Part shown: piece after piece, positions 46,580-55,957 of the stretch
Numbering within the stretch: position 1 is the stretch's first letter
How the letters are laid out: each line of letters starts with the position of its first letter
From: Puniceicoccales bacterium
GTDB lineage: Bacteria; Verrucomicrobiota; Verrucomicrobiia; Opitutales; UBA9783
NCBI GenBank assembly: GCA_031258545.1
Contig: JAIRMU010000009.1
Location: 1-64,000, forward strand
Direction of reading: 5' to 3'
DNA length: 64,000 bases
The notes under the pieces: model-generated
The model's input: only the letters and a program-made list of their open reading frames with translations
Databases searched by the model: none
What the model was told of the DNA's origin: nothing
Position numbers and translations under genes: made by a program

Positions 46580-47353
46580 ATGAATAATTTAATTCCCATA
46601 AAAACAGAAGAAATTTGTGCCTACCTCGATCATCTGTTGTCCGTCCCTTTGATTAGAGATTTTCCAAATGCTTACAATGGATTGCAGGTAGAAAATGAAG
46701 GGAACGTAACGTGTTTGGGAGGTGCCGTGGATGCAAATCCCGAGAGCCTACGTTTGGCCATTCAAAATAAAGTTGATTTTTTGTGCGTGCATCACGGACT
46801 ACACGGCTTTGGGGTAAGGCCCCTCATTGGAAATTATGGCCAGTTCTACAAAACCTGCTTTAGTCACAATGTTGCAATTTACAGCGTTCATTTGCCTTTG
46901 GATATGCATCCTATTGTGGGCCACAATGCGAGTATATCGCGTTTACTACATTTAACTAATGTAGATACGTTTGCGCACTTTGAAGGGCAGGCTGTAGGTA
47001 TTGTGGCACAGACAGAAAAATCAAGGCAGCAATTGAAACAAGATCTAGAAAAGTTATTTCCGCGTTCCCTGCATAGTCTGGAATTCGGTCCGATTTTTCC
47101 CAAAAGAATAGGGATTGTAAGTGGTAGTGGAGGGCAAACCCTATTGGAGAAAGTGCAAAAATATTCCATTGATACACTGATTACCGGAGAGGTCCGCTAC
47201 GCCGCATTCACTTTTGCACAGTTTTATAATTTAAACATTTATGCATGCGGCCACTATGCAACGGAAGTTTTTGGCATAAAAAATCTTCTTGCGGCCGCAT
47301 CGAAACAATTTAATTTACCCCACGTGTTCATCGATGTTGAGAGTGATCTTTAA
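46580..47353 (+). CDS. Nif3-like dinuclear metal centre protein
   Basis: 257 residues of the NIF3/YbgI family, hexameric proteins with a two-metal site; suggested roles include GTP cyclohydrolase I (FolE2-like) activity, but function is generally open. Conserved features: NGLQVENEGNV, VDANPESLRLAI, CVHHGLHGFG (metal ligands), YSVHLPLDMHPIVGHNASISRLL, GSGGQTLLEKV and ACGHYATEVFGIKNLL. The start ATG at 46580 lies 10 bases after proS. Confidence 0.9.
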   Translation: MNNLIPIKTEEICAYLDHLLSVPLIRDFPNAYNGLQVENEGNVTCLGGAVDANPESLRLAIQNKVDFLCVHHGLHGFGVRPLIGNYGQFYKTCFSHNVAIYSVHLPLDMHPIVGHNASISRLLHLTNVDTFAHFEGQAVGIVAQTEKSRQQLKQDLEKLFPRSLHSLEFGPIFPKRIGIVSGSGGQTLLEKVQKYSIDTLITGEVRYAAFTFAQFYNLNIYACGHYATEVFGIKNLLAAASKQFNLPHVFIDVESDL

Positions 47354-47762
47354 AGGATAAATTTTGTTCCATTAAAGAATTCGTTGTGCGTATACGGCCA
47401 TATTGGACATAGACATGCTCGTTGCATGTGAAAATGATATATTTGAAACCACGCACAAAAATCACTTCACGCCAGGGCAAATATCATTTTTATTAAAGCC
47501 TTTATTTGAAAATTTAAGTTTTGCATGCCAATCACATCATAAAAAAAGCGTTTTTGTACACAAAAGCTCCGGGCTGATTGTTTGAAGGCGGTGGGAAAAT
47601 GTTTCATAAAAACGAAAAACGGTTATATTTTGCCAAAGATTACGAAAAATTGTGTTAGCAATGTTGTTTTTCAACCTTAATGCATTGAATTCCGTTTTAT
47701 TTCATTGTTAAAAAACTTTTTTTGTCTATAATATCATTTATAATAATGGGCCATAGTACCTT
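47354..47762. other. Intergenic region, mostly AT-rich
   Basis: 409 bases. A 56-codon frame (ATG 47415 to 47585) has no recognisable features. The second half is very AT-rich and carries the promoter at 47705-47732 for the HTH gene. Confidence 0.5.
47705..47732 (+). promoter_or_regulatory. Sigma-70 promoter for the HTH gene
   Basis: TTGTTA (47705-47710), 16-base spacer containing A- and T-runs, and a perfect TATAAT (47727-47732), 30 bases before the start codon at 47763. It is the best sigma-70 match I noticed in the window. Confidence 0.7.
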
Positions 47763-48059
47763 ATGGATGAACAAACAAGTTACAGTTTTTTTGAATCTTT
47801 ACTGCCGGATTCTAAACAATGGTATAGTGCTAAAGAGGCAGCGGCTATTTTTGGAAAGAGTGATCAATATATACGTGACTGTTTTGACAATCAAAAAATT
47901 TTAGGACATGCCTTCAATGGAAAGGCAAAAAAAGGAAAAGAAAAGAGAAAGTCTTATCAGATTTCTCGAAGAAGTTTGGTGCTTTTTCTAATGGAAACTG
48001 CCAATTACAATGCGCAAGATTTTTTGGCCCGCATAAGAAAAGCGCAAAGAGGATTATAG
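47763..48059 (+). CDS. Small helix-turn-helix DNA-binding protein
   Basis: 98 residues. WYSAKEAAAIFGKSDQYIRDCFDNQKILGHAFNG is a typical MerR/excisionase-type winged helix-turn-helix, with a basic wing KAKKGKEKRKSYQISRRSLVLFL. After it, ETANYNAQDFLARIRKAQRG forms a helix. Similar small proteins occur as phage excisionases and as chromosomal regulators in Verrucomicrobia and Chlamydiae (EUO is a chlamydial relative in general plan). No integrase or phage gene is near, so a chromosomal regulator seems more likely. It has its own strong promoter. Confidence 0.75.
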   Translation: MDEQTSYSFFESLLPDSKQWYSAKEAAAIFGKSDQYIRDCFDNQKILGHAFNGKAKKGKEKRKSYQISRRSLVLFLMETANYNAQDFLARIRKAQRGL

Positions 48060-48093
48060 CTATAAGCTTGATTTACAATGGGAGATAGACGTA

Positions 48094-48723
48094 ATGTTAG
48101 CACGTATGTATGATTTGTTACACAACTTGCCTTATCGTTACGATGGTTTAGAACCATTTGTGGACGCACAAACGGTAAAATTGCACCATGATGCACATCA
48201 TTTGGGGTACATCAAGAAGTTAAATGCTGCGTTGGAAAGTGTACAGTACACGGCAATACCTTTGTCCGACCTGTTGAGAAATTTGAGAGAAGTACCCGCA
48301 TCGATACGTCAAGTCGTGCGGGACAACGCGGGTGGTTTTTACAATCATAATTTGTATTGGGAGGAATTGGCAACTGGAGAGCAAGGCATGCCTGAAAAAT
48401 TAGGCAAAGCTCTCAATGGACGTTTTGGCAATTTTGAGAATTTTAAAAATGAATTTATTGCACGGAGTATGTCCTGGGTTGGAAGCGGTTGGACTTGGTT
48501 ATACTTGGATACGCAAAAGAACTTACAAATAGGCGTAACCCTCAATCACGACAATCCTCTTATGGAATACTGTCCGTTGCAGGGGACCCCAATTTTAACG
48601 CTCGATTTATGGGAACATGCGTATTACTTACAATACAAGAATGATAAAAAAACTTACTTTGACGCTTTTTTTCAACATATTTCCTGGACGTACGTTGAGC
48701 AATTATATTTACAGACACCTTAA
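48094..48723 (+). CDS. sod: Superoxide dismutase (Fe/Mn)
   Basis: Converts superoxide to peroxide and oxygen. 209 residues with all four metal ligands: His31 (LHHDAHH), His85 (GGFYNHNLYWE), Asp171 and His175 (TLDLWEHAYY). The GG-F-N-H and the GSGWTWLYLD block are typical. Metal preference (Fe or Mn) cannot be fixed by eye. ATG 48094 gives MLARMYDLLHNLPY; the second Met at 48106 is an alternative start. In a host-associated cell this protects against host oxidants. Confidence 0.94.
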   Translation: MLARMYDLLHNLPYRYDGLEPFVDAQTVKLHHDAHHLGYIKKLNAALESVQYTAIPLSDLLRNLREVPASIRQVVRDNAGGFYNHNLYWEELATGEQGMPEKLGKALNGRFGNFENFKNEFIARSMSWVGSGWTWLYLDTQKNLQIGVTLNHDNPLMEYCPLQGTPILTLDLWEHAYYLQYKNDKKTYFDAFFQHISWTYVEQLYLQTP

Positions 48724-49058
48724 GGCTTTAAATTACACACGTAGTAATGGATCTGTGGTTTCTCAAGGCAGGAAGCGTTTTATAAGTTTTGACATAAAGG
48801 ACAAAAAGTTCAGCGGGTGTTTAAAAATATTTTAACAACGTTTGATTTGTAAACAAACGGCAGTGGAGGTAACGCACCCATATAGGGAAATAGTCTGGCA
48901 TTCAAGCAGTTGCATCACCTGCCAATACCTATTGACGTTATGCCTCTGGGCAAGTGTGCAGTAGTTATTGGTAGTGTGAGGAACTAGCTTATTTTCATGG
49001 AGAATCTTTCTATAAGCTTGCATTTTATTTAGAAACACCCTACTTTTTCGACATTGCC
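48724..49058. other. Intergenic, no gene supported
   Basis: 335 bases between sod and greA. A 68-codon minus-strand frame (48832-49038) has no family features or ribosome site. Nothing else visible. Confidence 0.5.
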
Positions 49059-50915
49059 ATGAATAAAGAAGTAATCGATTTAATTCTGGAACAAAATCCT
49101 CAACTGAGATCCAAACGCCAAGCTTTTGAAGCTCTCAAACCGGGGGCTTACTGTTGGCATCACAGCTGGGGGGTAGGTTGTATAAAATGTTATGATGCAA
49201 CCTGTAATCGCGTGATGATTGATTTTGAAAATCAAGGCGAAAGCCGTGCAATGGATCCTATTTTTTGTATCCAAAAGTTGAATTTTGTTGATGAAAATCA
49301 TGTCTTGGTAGAGGCGCGTAAACAGCCGGAAGAAATTCGTACACTCGCAGCAAAATGTCCGTGCGACTTAGCCATTCGGGTGTTAAAGGCGTGTCAAAAT
49401 TTTTCCGCTTCGAAATTGGAATTGAGATGGTTACTCATGCATGTTTTATCGCCTATCTTAACGGAAAGTCAGTTCAAAAAGTGGTGGGGACAAGTTCAAA
49501 AGGCAATGATAAAGGATCCGCGCATTGCAGTTCCTAAAAAAAATGATGATTTATATCAACTGCGTGAAGAACCTATTTTGCCGGAACAAGAAATTTTAGA
49601 GGAATTTTATTTAACGCGGAGGCCTTTGGAAAAGATTGCCTTGGGCGCAAAGTTATATCAATTGGCGGATAGCATAGACGTCATTCGTAACGATTTACCT
49701 CAAATTTTGGGTGATTTGACGAAGGCAATTCAACATGCTCGGCAGTTAACGCAGGCGGAACGTTTGGAAGGCTGTTGGGTGAGAAATGATTTAGCGCGTT
49801 ATTTGCGAGAAAATGTCGAAGACCTGCAGCCCACATCGCAGTCCATTATTTTAGAGACAGAAAATTTATCGGAGTTGGCAGCCGCTCTGCCACATGTCTA
49901 TTATCCCCGTTTTTTAGACTTACTGACGCGTACCTATACGCGACCCGAAGAATGGAAACACATTATTTTACAATTGCTGCGATACAGTAGTGGCCGTTTG
50001 ATGGCAGAATGCATTAATTTTTTACTGGAAAGAGAATGTGAACCTTTGCTGAAGGAAACTTTGAAAAAGTGGTTACAGGAACAGTCTTTAAAAAGTCCAG
50101 TACTTATTTGGATCATCAAACATCGTTCAATGCCTCGCTATCACAACTTATTATCGGGACTACTCACTCCACGTTTGTTGAGTGCGATATTTCAAGCCAC
50201 CGACTGCGATGCACTAAATATTAATCCGGGACGTCGCATCCCGCTGGCCGAAGCCGTCAACGAAGATCACGATTTAATTGCCGCACTATTGCAAGGTACC
50301 CACGTAAATTTTGCGAGAGATTTGGCTCACAATTTGCTTTTGAATCAAGGGTTTGACACTTTGAAAAAACGCTCTCTGATGGCGCGTTTCATTCGTGTTT
50401 TTCCAGAATTGCAAAGTCTGACCGAAACGAAAGAAAGCGTAACGCGAGAAGAGCGTTTGCTGGTATCACAAGAAAGTTTAGACGTCATTCGCAAAGAGTA
50501 TGAATTGTTGATCACGGAAAAAATTCCTTCCAATAAGGCTGCCATTGCGGCCGCTCGCGAACTTGGAGATTTGCGAGAAAATTCTGAATACAAGATGGCA
50601 CGTCAAGATCAAGAGGTGTTGTTGGCACGTAAATTGCAAATCGAAAAAGATTTGTCTCGAGCTCAGGTGATTAATTTCGACGACGTAAGTCTGGACAAAG
50701 TGGGCATTGGTACGGTGGTTACTTTATCAGATTCAAAGGGTAAAGATGTAAAATATACAATTTTGGGTGCCTGGGATGGGGATCCAAAGAAAAATATACT
50801 GTCTTACCAGACACCGCGGGCCGTTCAATTGTTGGGTAAATCGGTTGGCGATACGGTGGAATTACCTTCGGAACAAAAATTATGTATTCGTCATATTGCG
50901 CGTTGGACCAGGTAA
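49059..50915 (+). CDS. greA: Transcription elongation factor GreA with long N-terminal extension
   Basis: The last 155 residues (about 463-618) are GreA: an N-terminal coiled coil with the catalytic tip AARELGDLRENSEYKMARQDQ (Asp and Glu that hold Mg in the polymerase channel), and an FKBP-like C-domain (VGIGTVVTLSDSKG, SYQTPRAVQLLGKSVGDTVELP). It rescues backtracked RNA polymerase. The preceding 460 residues are an all-helical domain starting PGAYCWHHSWGVG, similar in arrangement to the extension of chlamydial GreA (about 720 residues) and to Verrucomicrobia. The role of the extension is unknown. recD2 follows after 9 bases. Confidence 0.92.
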   Translation: MNKEVIDLILEQNPQLRSKRQAFEALKPGAYCWHHSWGVGCIKCYDATCNRVMIDFENQGESRAMDPIFCIQKLNFVDENHVLVEARKQPEEIRTLAAKCPCDLAIRVLKACQNFSASKLELRWLLMHVLSPILTESQFKKWWGQVQKAMIKDPRIAVPKKNDDLYQLREEPILPEQEILEEFYLTRRPLEKIALGAKLYQLADSIDVIRNDLPQILGDLTKAIQHARQLTQAERLEGCWVRNDLARYLRENVEDLQPTSQSIILETENLSELAAALPHVYYPRFLDLLTRTYTRPEEWKHIILQLLRYSSGRLMAECINFLLERECEPLLKETLKKWLQEQSLKSPVLIWIIKHRSMPRYHNLLSGLLTPRLLSAIFQATDCDALNINPGRRIPLAEAVNEDHDLIAALLQGTHVNFARDLAHNLLLNQGFDTLKKRSLMARFIRVFPELQSLTETKESVTREERLLVSQESLDVIRKEYELLITEKIPSNKAAIAAARELGDLRENSEYKMARQDQEVLLARKLQIEKDLSRAQVINFDDVSLDKVGIGTVVTLSDSKGKDVKYTILGAWDGDPKKNILSYQTPRAVQLLGKSVGDTVELPSEQKLCIRHIARWTR

Positions 50916-50924
50916 CTTGCCAAT

Positions 50925-53168
50925 ATGCAGTTTTCTTTATTTGAAACACCTGCGCCTTCACAGCACATTTCCGAAGGCAATGTATCTTTAAGAGGCGTAT
51001 TAAAGCGCATTCTGTTTTCAAATCGGGAAAATGGGTATACGGTGGGATTGCTTTATCTCAATGAAAAAAAAGAAAACATTACCATTACGGGAAGTTTTCC
51101 ATCGGTTCAATGCGGCGAAACCTTGGTGGTCAAAGGTTCTTGGGTGGAGCATTCTCACTATGGAAAACAATTTCAATGCATTCAATTTGAATCACAGCTA
51201 CCTTCGGATATTCATGGCATTCGCCAGTATTTGAGCAGTGGCTTGATCCACGGTATCGGTAAAATCTACGCGAGTAAAATTGTTGATTTTTTCGGAACAC
51301 AAACGTTCGAAGTCTTAAGTGGTGCTTGGATACGTTTAATGGATGTCCCGGGCATTGGGGCTAAACGCGCTCAGCGTATAAAAAAAGCTTGGGATGAGCA
51401 GAAAATCATTCGAGATACCATGATTTTTTTGCAGACGTATGGATTTACCAATACGCAGTGTTTACGTCTATTTCAACACTATGGAGCCGATACACAGGCC
51501 ATTATTAAGAAAAATCCGTACGTGATTGCGCAAACCATCGAAGGCATAGGATTCAAATCGGCCGATAAAATCGCCTTGAATTTTGGGCTTGCCAACGATG
51601 CTGCGTTTCGGCTGGACGCGGGTGTCGATTATATTTTTTCGGAAGCCGAGGGCGACGGTAACACGGGATGTAGGAAAGAATGCCTAACGCGAAAAACATC
51701 GGCACTATTGGATGTGCCTGCAGGTAAAGTGGAGGAAAGAATTAAGACGTTGTTGTCCGAAAAGATTTTGTCGGAATATCCCGCTGCTCAATTGCTGCAA
51801 AGGCCTCGCATGGCCATCGCAGAAGCAATCATCGCCAAACACGTTCACCGTTTATGGCAGGCTAAAGCATCTTTACCCGACATTCAATTGGATAAGGCCT
51901 TGCGGTGGTCCGAAGAACGTCTCGGCATCGTATGGTCGGCAACGCAAAAGGATGCGCTACGCTCGATTCTAGGATCTAAACTTTCCATTTTAACGGGAGG
52001 CCCTGGAACGGGAAAAACGACACTACTGAGGGCACTGGTGGATGTTTTGAACGCAAAACACGTGCGCCTATGTTTAGCGGCGCCTACGGGGCGTGCTGCA
52101 CAACGGATGACCGAAACAACGGGGCATGAAGCAAAGACGGTGCATCGCACTTTAAAATATGAACCTTCTGCGGGACGTTTTTCCTACGACGAAAATAATT
52201 GTATACCCATCGATTACCTTATTTTAGATGAAGCCAGCATGTTGGATGTCACGCTGACACATGCCCTGCTACGCGCATTACCCGACGCAGCGCACGTTTT
52301 GCTGGTAGGCGATGTTTATCAATTGCCTTCCGTAGGCCCCGGTAACGTGCTAAACGACTTTTTACAAAGTCCCTATTTTCATGTCGAATTTCTGAAAGAA
52401 ATTTTTCGTCAGGGAGACAAGAGTTCCATTGTTTCAACCGCCCACGCCGTTTTAGCGGGCAACCGTGTGCTGGAATCGCCCATTCATTTACCTGATAGCG
52501 CATTAAATTTAGAGGAAGATTTTCATTTTATAGGCGTGGATACCCCCAACGGTGCCCTCGATGTCCTGGGAAAGCTATGTTGGGAGCAATTGCCAAAATA
52601 CGCTCGTGTAGATCCCATAAAAGACATTCAAGTATTGGCTCCCATGCATCGTGGGCAGTTGGGTATTGAAAATATCAACGCCATGTTTCAACAAAAATTG
52701 GGCATGCATCGGCCTACTTTAAAAGTAGGTGGTCAGGTGTTTGCGCTGGGAGACAAAGTAATTCAATTGAAAAACAATTACGAAAAGAATATTTTCAACG
52801 GCGACCTAGGGATTATAAAAGATGTGAACCTGGAAGACGAAAGTTTGCTCGTTCAATTTAACGGTGAAACACAGGTCATGGAACGTATGGATTGTTTGGA
52901 TTTAAAGCTGGCATACGCCATCAGTATTCACAAATCGCAGGGGAGTGAGTTTCCCATTGTTGTCATCCCACTCTTGACGCAGCATTTTGTGATGCTCAAG
53001 CGTAATTTATTGTATACAGCCCTAACGCGAGGCCGTAAAAAAGTATTTATTGTCGGAGATCCCAAGGCCTACAGCATTGCCGTGAGAACGCAAGACAGCA
53101 TCCTGCGACAAACAACCCTAAAAGAACGTTTGTATTCGCAAGAGGTGTCTCAAAAAGGTTCCGGATAA
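50925..53168 (+). CDS. recD2: RecD2-type DNA helicase
   Basis: Superfamily 1B helicase with 5'-3' polarity, acting outside the RecBCD complex in DNA repair. 747 residues: N-terminal OB-like part, helix-hairpin-helix repeats (VPGIGAKRAQRI, IEGIGFKSADKIA) and the helicase core: Walker A TGGPGTGKTTLL, motif Ia AAPTGRAAQRM, motif II LILDEASMLD, motif III LVGDVYQLPSVGPG, and C-terminal AISIHKSQGSEFPIVVIPL plus LLYTALTRGRKKVFIVGD. Start ATG 50925 lies 9 bases after greA. Confidence 0.96.
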   Translation: MQFSLFETPAPSQHISEGNVSLRGVLKRILFSNRENGYTVGLLYLNEKKENITITGSFPSVQCGETLVVKGSWVEHSHYGKQFQCIQFESQLPSDIHGIRQYLSSGLIHGIGKIYASKIVDFFGTQTFEVLSGAWIRLMDVPGIGAKRAQRIKKAWDEQKIIRDTMIFLQTYGFTNTQCLRLFQHYGADTQAIIKKNPYVIAQTIEGIGFKSADKIALNFGLANDAAFRLDAGVDYIFSEAEGDGNTGCRKECLTRKTSALLDVPAGKVEERIKTLLSEKILSEYPAAQLLQRPRMAIAEAIIAKHVHRLWQAKASLPDIQLDKALRWSEERLGIVWSATQKDALRSILGSKLSILTGGPGTGKTTLLRALVDVLNAKHVRLCLAAPTGRAAQRMTETTGHEAKTVHRTLKYEPSAGRFSYDENNCIPIDYLILDEASMLDVTLTHALLRALPDAAHVLLVGDVYQLPSVGPGNVLNDFLQSPYFHVEFLKEIFRQGDKSSIVSTAHAVLAGNRVLESPIHLPDSALNLEEDFHFIGVDTPNGALDVLGKLCWEQLPKYARVDPIKDIQVLAPMHRGQLGIENINAMFQQKLGMHRPTLKVGGQVFALGDKVIQLKNNYEKNIFNGDLGIIKDVNLEDESLLVQFNGETQVMERMDCLDLKLAYAISIHKSQGSEFPIVVIPLLTQHFVMLKRNLLYTALTRGRKKVFIVGDPKAYSIAVRTQDSILRQTTLKERLYSQEVSQKGSG

Positions 53169-53944
53169 TGTTGTACATCTGAATTGGAAAGGCATTTGAC
53201 TTTAAGAAATAAGGCACCCATTTTTTTTAAACAATTGGGATTACTCATTCGTCCTATAGTTTGCAAAATAATACAAACCCTTGCCAATGCTCTGAATTAT
53301 GTCGTGGTATATCAATAACTAGGAGGAGGGCGTTTATTTGACGGTAGATTTTTTGAAAATTGTTAATCCTGGTCTTCTTTTTGATGCGCACGATGCGTGA
53401 ATAACATTGTATGGTTAAGATAGGCATTATTAAATCATTCGATGTAAATTTGGATGTTGGCATTTATGTAGAATCCCTATTATCAGGATTCGAGATTTGG
53501 GATAGGCTTAAAAAAGCAGTCCATGGAAATGGTGATACCGTTGGGGATGTTTTATTTATCCGGTGTCGCTCACCTTGATGGTATCCCCTGCACATTGACA
53601 TTTGAAATCATGTTTCGCCAGAACAGCAGTGGTGCACGGTTAGATTGGGAGGTTCAACGGAATGATGAAAATTACTGATTTCACGGGGTGCCTAAAAAGA
53701 TGTATTCTATGGACCATGATAAATCTGTAGACGTAGGAATATATCTAACAGGCCGGTGACAAGGGAATAATACAACACCACAATGGCCTCAAATCACGAT
53801 AAAGGACGATCCAGTAATGTGCCAAAATTATGGACGGGGTATCAACACCGAACCGCAACCATGGTAAGGTACGAATACGATGGACAAATCAACATGGCCC
53901 TATCGCATTGCCGAACATTGGCTTCTGCCGTAGTAAAAGGGTCT
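53169..53944 (+). pseudogene. Decayed coding remnants
   Basis: 776 bases with no intact gene, but several short coherent frames on the plus strand. A strong GGAGGAGGG (about 53322-53330) precedes TTG 53338 and a 20-codon frame; ATG 53411 opens a 54-codon frame (VDVGIY-like text, ending near 53575); ATG 53523 opens a 51-codon frame to 53678 (YLSGVAHLDG-CTLTFEIMF); and 53701 onward reads SVDVGIYLTGR. These could be pieces of one or two frameshifted genes, perhaps the upstream part of the next feature. I recognise no family. It could also be chance. Confidence 0.3.
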
Positions 53945-54369
53945 ATGAAACTAAATATATTAACCGTTTTAAGCGCAATTGCATTCAGTCTACAAAGTGA
54001 ATATGTGTGGCATGACATAACAAGTGACGTGCGGAAGGCAAATGATTCGATCAATCAAGGAGCCGCTTGGCAAAGCAGTGCCCAACGTTTTGTCAATGTC
54101 TTTAATCATTTCAGAAGTAGTCTGGAAGACGCTTACAGAAATTGCGGCGGTATTGTCGGTTTATAGATGGACAAAAAACGGAAAGCGTACCGCACACAGC
54201 TTGGGATCCGCGGGGCAATGTGCGCTTAGGGTTATCGATGGTTATAGGTTATTGGTTAATCACCAAGCTTTGGGGTCGCAAGTATCTTATGGACTGTTGT
54301 GTTAATCCCGGTAACCGTTATAAAACTCGCACCCTCCATAAAATCTTAAATTCCATTCCTGCTGTTTAA
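53945..54369 (+). pseudogene. Frameshifted small secreted protein
   Basis: ATG 53945 starts a signal peptide (MKLNILTVLSAIAFSLQS) followed by a polar stretch to TAG at 54166 (73 residues). In the -1 frame the reading continues in coherent protein text from about 54142 (FIDGQKTESVPHTAWDPRG, then NVRLGLSMVIGYWL) to TAA at 54367-54369. Together they would make a protein of about 140 residues. I see no slippery heptamer, so a frameshift mutation seems more likely than programmed shifting. The frame is also open upstream to 53783, without a better start. Family unknown. Its end overlaps the 3' end of yraN on the other strand by 24 bases. Confidence 0.5.
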
Positions 54370-54798
54370 ATTCACATTCTCATAGTGATGCAATTTGTAA
54401 TTATCACTACCTTCAATCCAATCAATTGACACAATATCTAAACGAAAAGTTTTTACGAAAGGCATTTTATGAAGGTACAACTTGATACCGCGTTTGAGCA
54501 TTTGTTTTTTGTGCCGATTAACGCTATCGTACCCGGAACATAATTGGTTTTCCTGCCTTGTGCGCACCTCAACAAAAACAATGCATTCTCTATCTTTGGC
54601 AATGATATCAATCTCGCATCGTCCACTACGCCAATTACGTTCTAAGATCTTGTAACCCTTTTTTTTGAGATACCGACGCGCTAAATCTTCCCCCAAAATA
54701 CCCTTTTGCCATGCAAGATTTTTATTGGAAATCCTTTTAAGTTTGCCGATAAACTTTTGAAAAAAAGTACACAAACTGGCCATGAAGCGAAAATTCAA
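54346..54798 (-). CDS. yraN: YraN family (UPF0102) endonuclease-like protein
   Basis: 150 residues with a restriction-endonuclease-like fold of unknown physiological role. Signature: KGILGEDLARRYLKKKGYKILERNWRS-GRCEIDIIAKD-ECIVFVEVRTR, where the E-x-D and E-V-[RK] residues form the presumed nuclease site; SVNRHKKQMLKRGIKLYL and RLDIVSIDW follow. ATG 54798 or the Met five residues later may be the start. Last gene of the trxB-mcsA-relE-pssA-yraN run. Confidence 0.9.
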   Translation of the reverse strand: MNFRFMASLCTFFQKFIGKLKRISNKNLAWQKGILGEDLARRYLKKKGYKILERNWRSGRCEIDIIAKDRECIVFVEVRTRQENQLCSGYDSVNRHKKQMLKRGIKLYLHKMPFVKTFRLDIVSIDWIEGSDNYKLHHYENVNLNSRNGI

Positions 54799-54802
54799 AA
54801 GC

Positions 54803-55609
54803 TTAATCTCTTGAAGACTTAAAATGGTGTTTTATGTGGCGGACTAATCCAAAAAATACGTAACTCAAAGAAAGAATCGCACAGGAAAATTCTTTAAAAA
54901 AATAAATCACAGCCCCGGCGGCAACAATACCTACGAAAGTTCGAAAACGCATTTCCGTATTCCAGTCAATGTTCTTAAAACTCGGATAATGAATATTGCT
55001 TACCATAAGCCACGCAATGAGCAACATAAGTCCGGGCAATAGCAAAGACCATGATTTTAAATCAAATCGGTTGATAACCAACACCAAAGATGCAATCACC
55101 CCTGCCGCAGCCGGAATGGGTAAACCAATGAAACAATAGGAACGCTTCGGCGACAATTGCTTATTTGCTATCAATAGAGGGTGCGTAATCACGTTAAATC
55201 GGGCAAGTCGAACGGCACCGCACAATAGATAAATAAATCCAATAATCCAACCAATTTTTCTAAAAAAAGGATAATTATGGGTGGGTGACAAAATGAGAAA
55301 AAACACCATCATCGCCGGTGCAACGCCGAAAGAAATGACATCCGCAATGGAATCGAATTCTTTGCCAAATAAGGATTCTTTTCCGCCCAATCGAGCAACA
55401 CGCCCGTCCAACCCATCGCATACGAATGACCAAAAAATACACCAGACGGCTTGATTATAATAGTGCGAAGATGAACCTTCTTCACAATATTTTGCTTGAA
55501 TACAACGGATAATGCACAAAAAACCAAAAAACAAATTACCCGCCGTCAACAAATTAGGGAGCAGATAAATTTTAGACAAAGGCGTTCGCGATAAATCAGG
55601 TTTTCCCAT
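54803..55609 (-). CDS. pssA: CDP-diacylglycerol--serine O-phosphatidyltransferase
   Basis: Makes phosphatidylserine, the precursor of phosphatidylethanolamine. Membrane protein with about eight segments. The CDP-alcohol phosphotransferase motif DG-x2-AR-x8-G-x3-D-x3-D is complete (Asp68 to Asp90: DGRVARLGGKESLFGKEFDSIAD). The frame runs back to 55648, but ATG 55609 (MGKPDLSRTP) has GGAAGAG seven bases upstream and avoids overlap with the preceding gene, so I choose it. 268 residues, like type II PssA proteins. Confidence 0.92.
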   Translation of the reverse strand: MGKPDLSRTPLSKIYLLPNLLTAGNLFFGFLCIIRCIQAKYCEEGSSSHYYNQAVWCIFWSFVCDGLDGRVARLGGKESLFGKEFDSIADVISFGVAPAMMVFFLILSPTHNYPFFRKIGWIIGFIYLLCGAVRLARFNVITHPLLIANKQLSPKRSYCFIGLPIPAAAGVIASLVLVINRFDLKSWSLLLPGLMLLIAWLMVSNIHYPSFKNIDWNTEMRFRTFVGIVAAGAVIYFFKEFSCAILSLSYVFFGLVRHIKHHFKSSRD

Positions 55610-55613
55610 AGTT

Positions 55614-55943
55614 TCACTCTTCCAAATTTTCCAATAGTTTTCCTTCAATAGCCGCTTCCTTCAAAGGTAGCTTGACTCTAAATAAAAAATCATCCCACGT
55701 ATGTTTGGGTAAAAGATAGTGAATGGTAAGCGCATCTTCTCCCGTACACTCAAAATAAATTCGAAATTCTTTCCAACGGATACGATAATAGATGGTTTTG
55801 TTGCGAATGATTTTACCAAATTCCAACAACGATTCCCGTTCAAAATTGAGTCCACTCAAAAAATCAATGAGTTGCATTTGCACTGTCTGGGCCAACTTGT
55901 TTAACACAGATGTACTTTGTGGACTGAACGTTAATTGATACAT
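55614..55943 (-). CDS. RelE/ParE-superfamily protein without partner
   Basis: 109 residues with the small toxin fold: YQLTFSPQSTSVLNKLAQTVQMQLIDFL at the start, then GKIIRNKTIYYRIRWKEFRIYFECTGEDALTIHYLLPK. This looks like the RelE/ParE/HigB toxins, which pair with an antitoxin gene. None is next to it: upstream is mcsA and downstream, 4 bases after its stop, is pssA. It is embedded in what looks like a housekeeping operon. It may therefore be a domesticated protein rather than a working toxin. Confidence 0.7.
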   Translation of the reverse strand: MYQLTFSPQSTSVLNKLAQTVQMQLIDFLSGLNFERESLLEFGKIIRNKTIYYRIRWKEFRIYFECTGEDALTIHYLLPKHTWDDFLFRVKLPLKEAAIEGKLLENLEE

Positions 55944-55957
55944 AGAGCCGCCGTTAT

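Noticed and set aside
47415-47585. 56-codon frame after the Nif3-like gene
   Set aside because: No ribosome site and no family features; composition like non-coding sequence.
48832-49038. 68-codon minus-strand frame between sod and greA
   Set aside because: No start context, no known features; probably chance.
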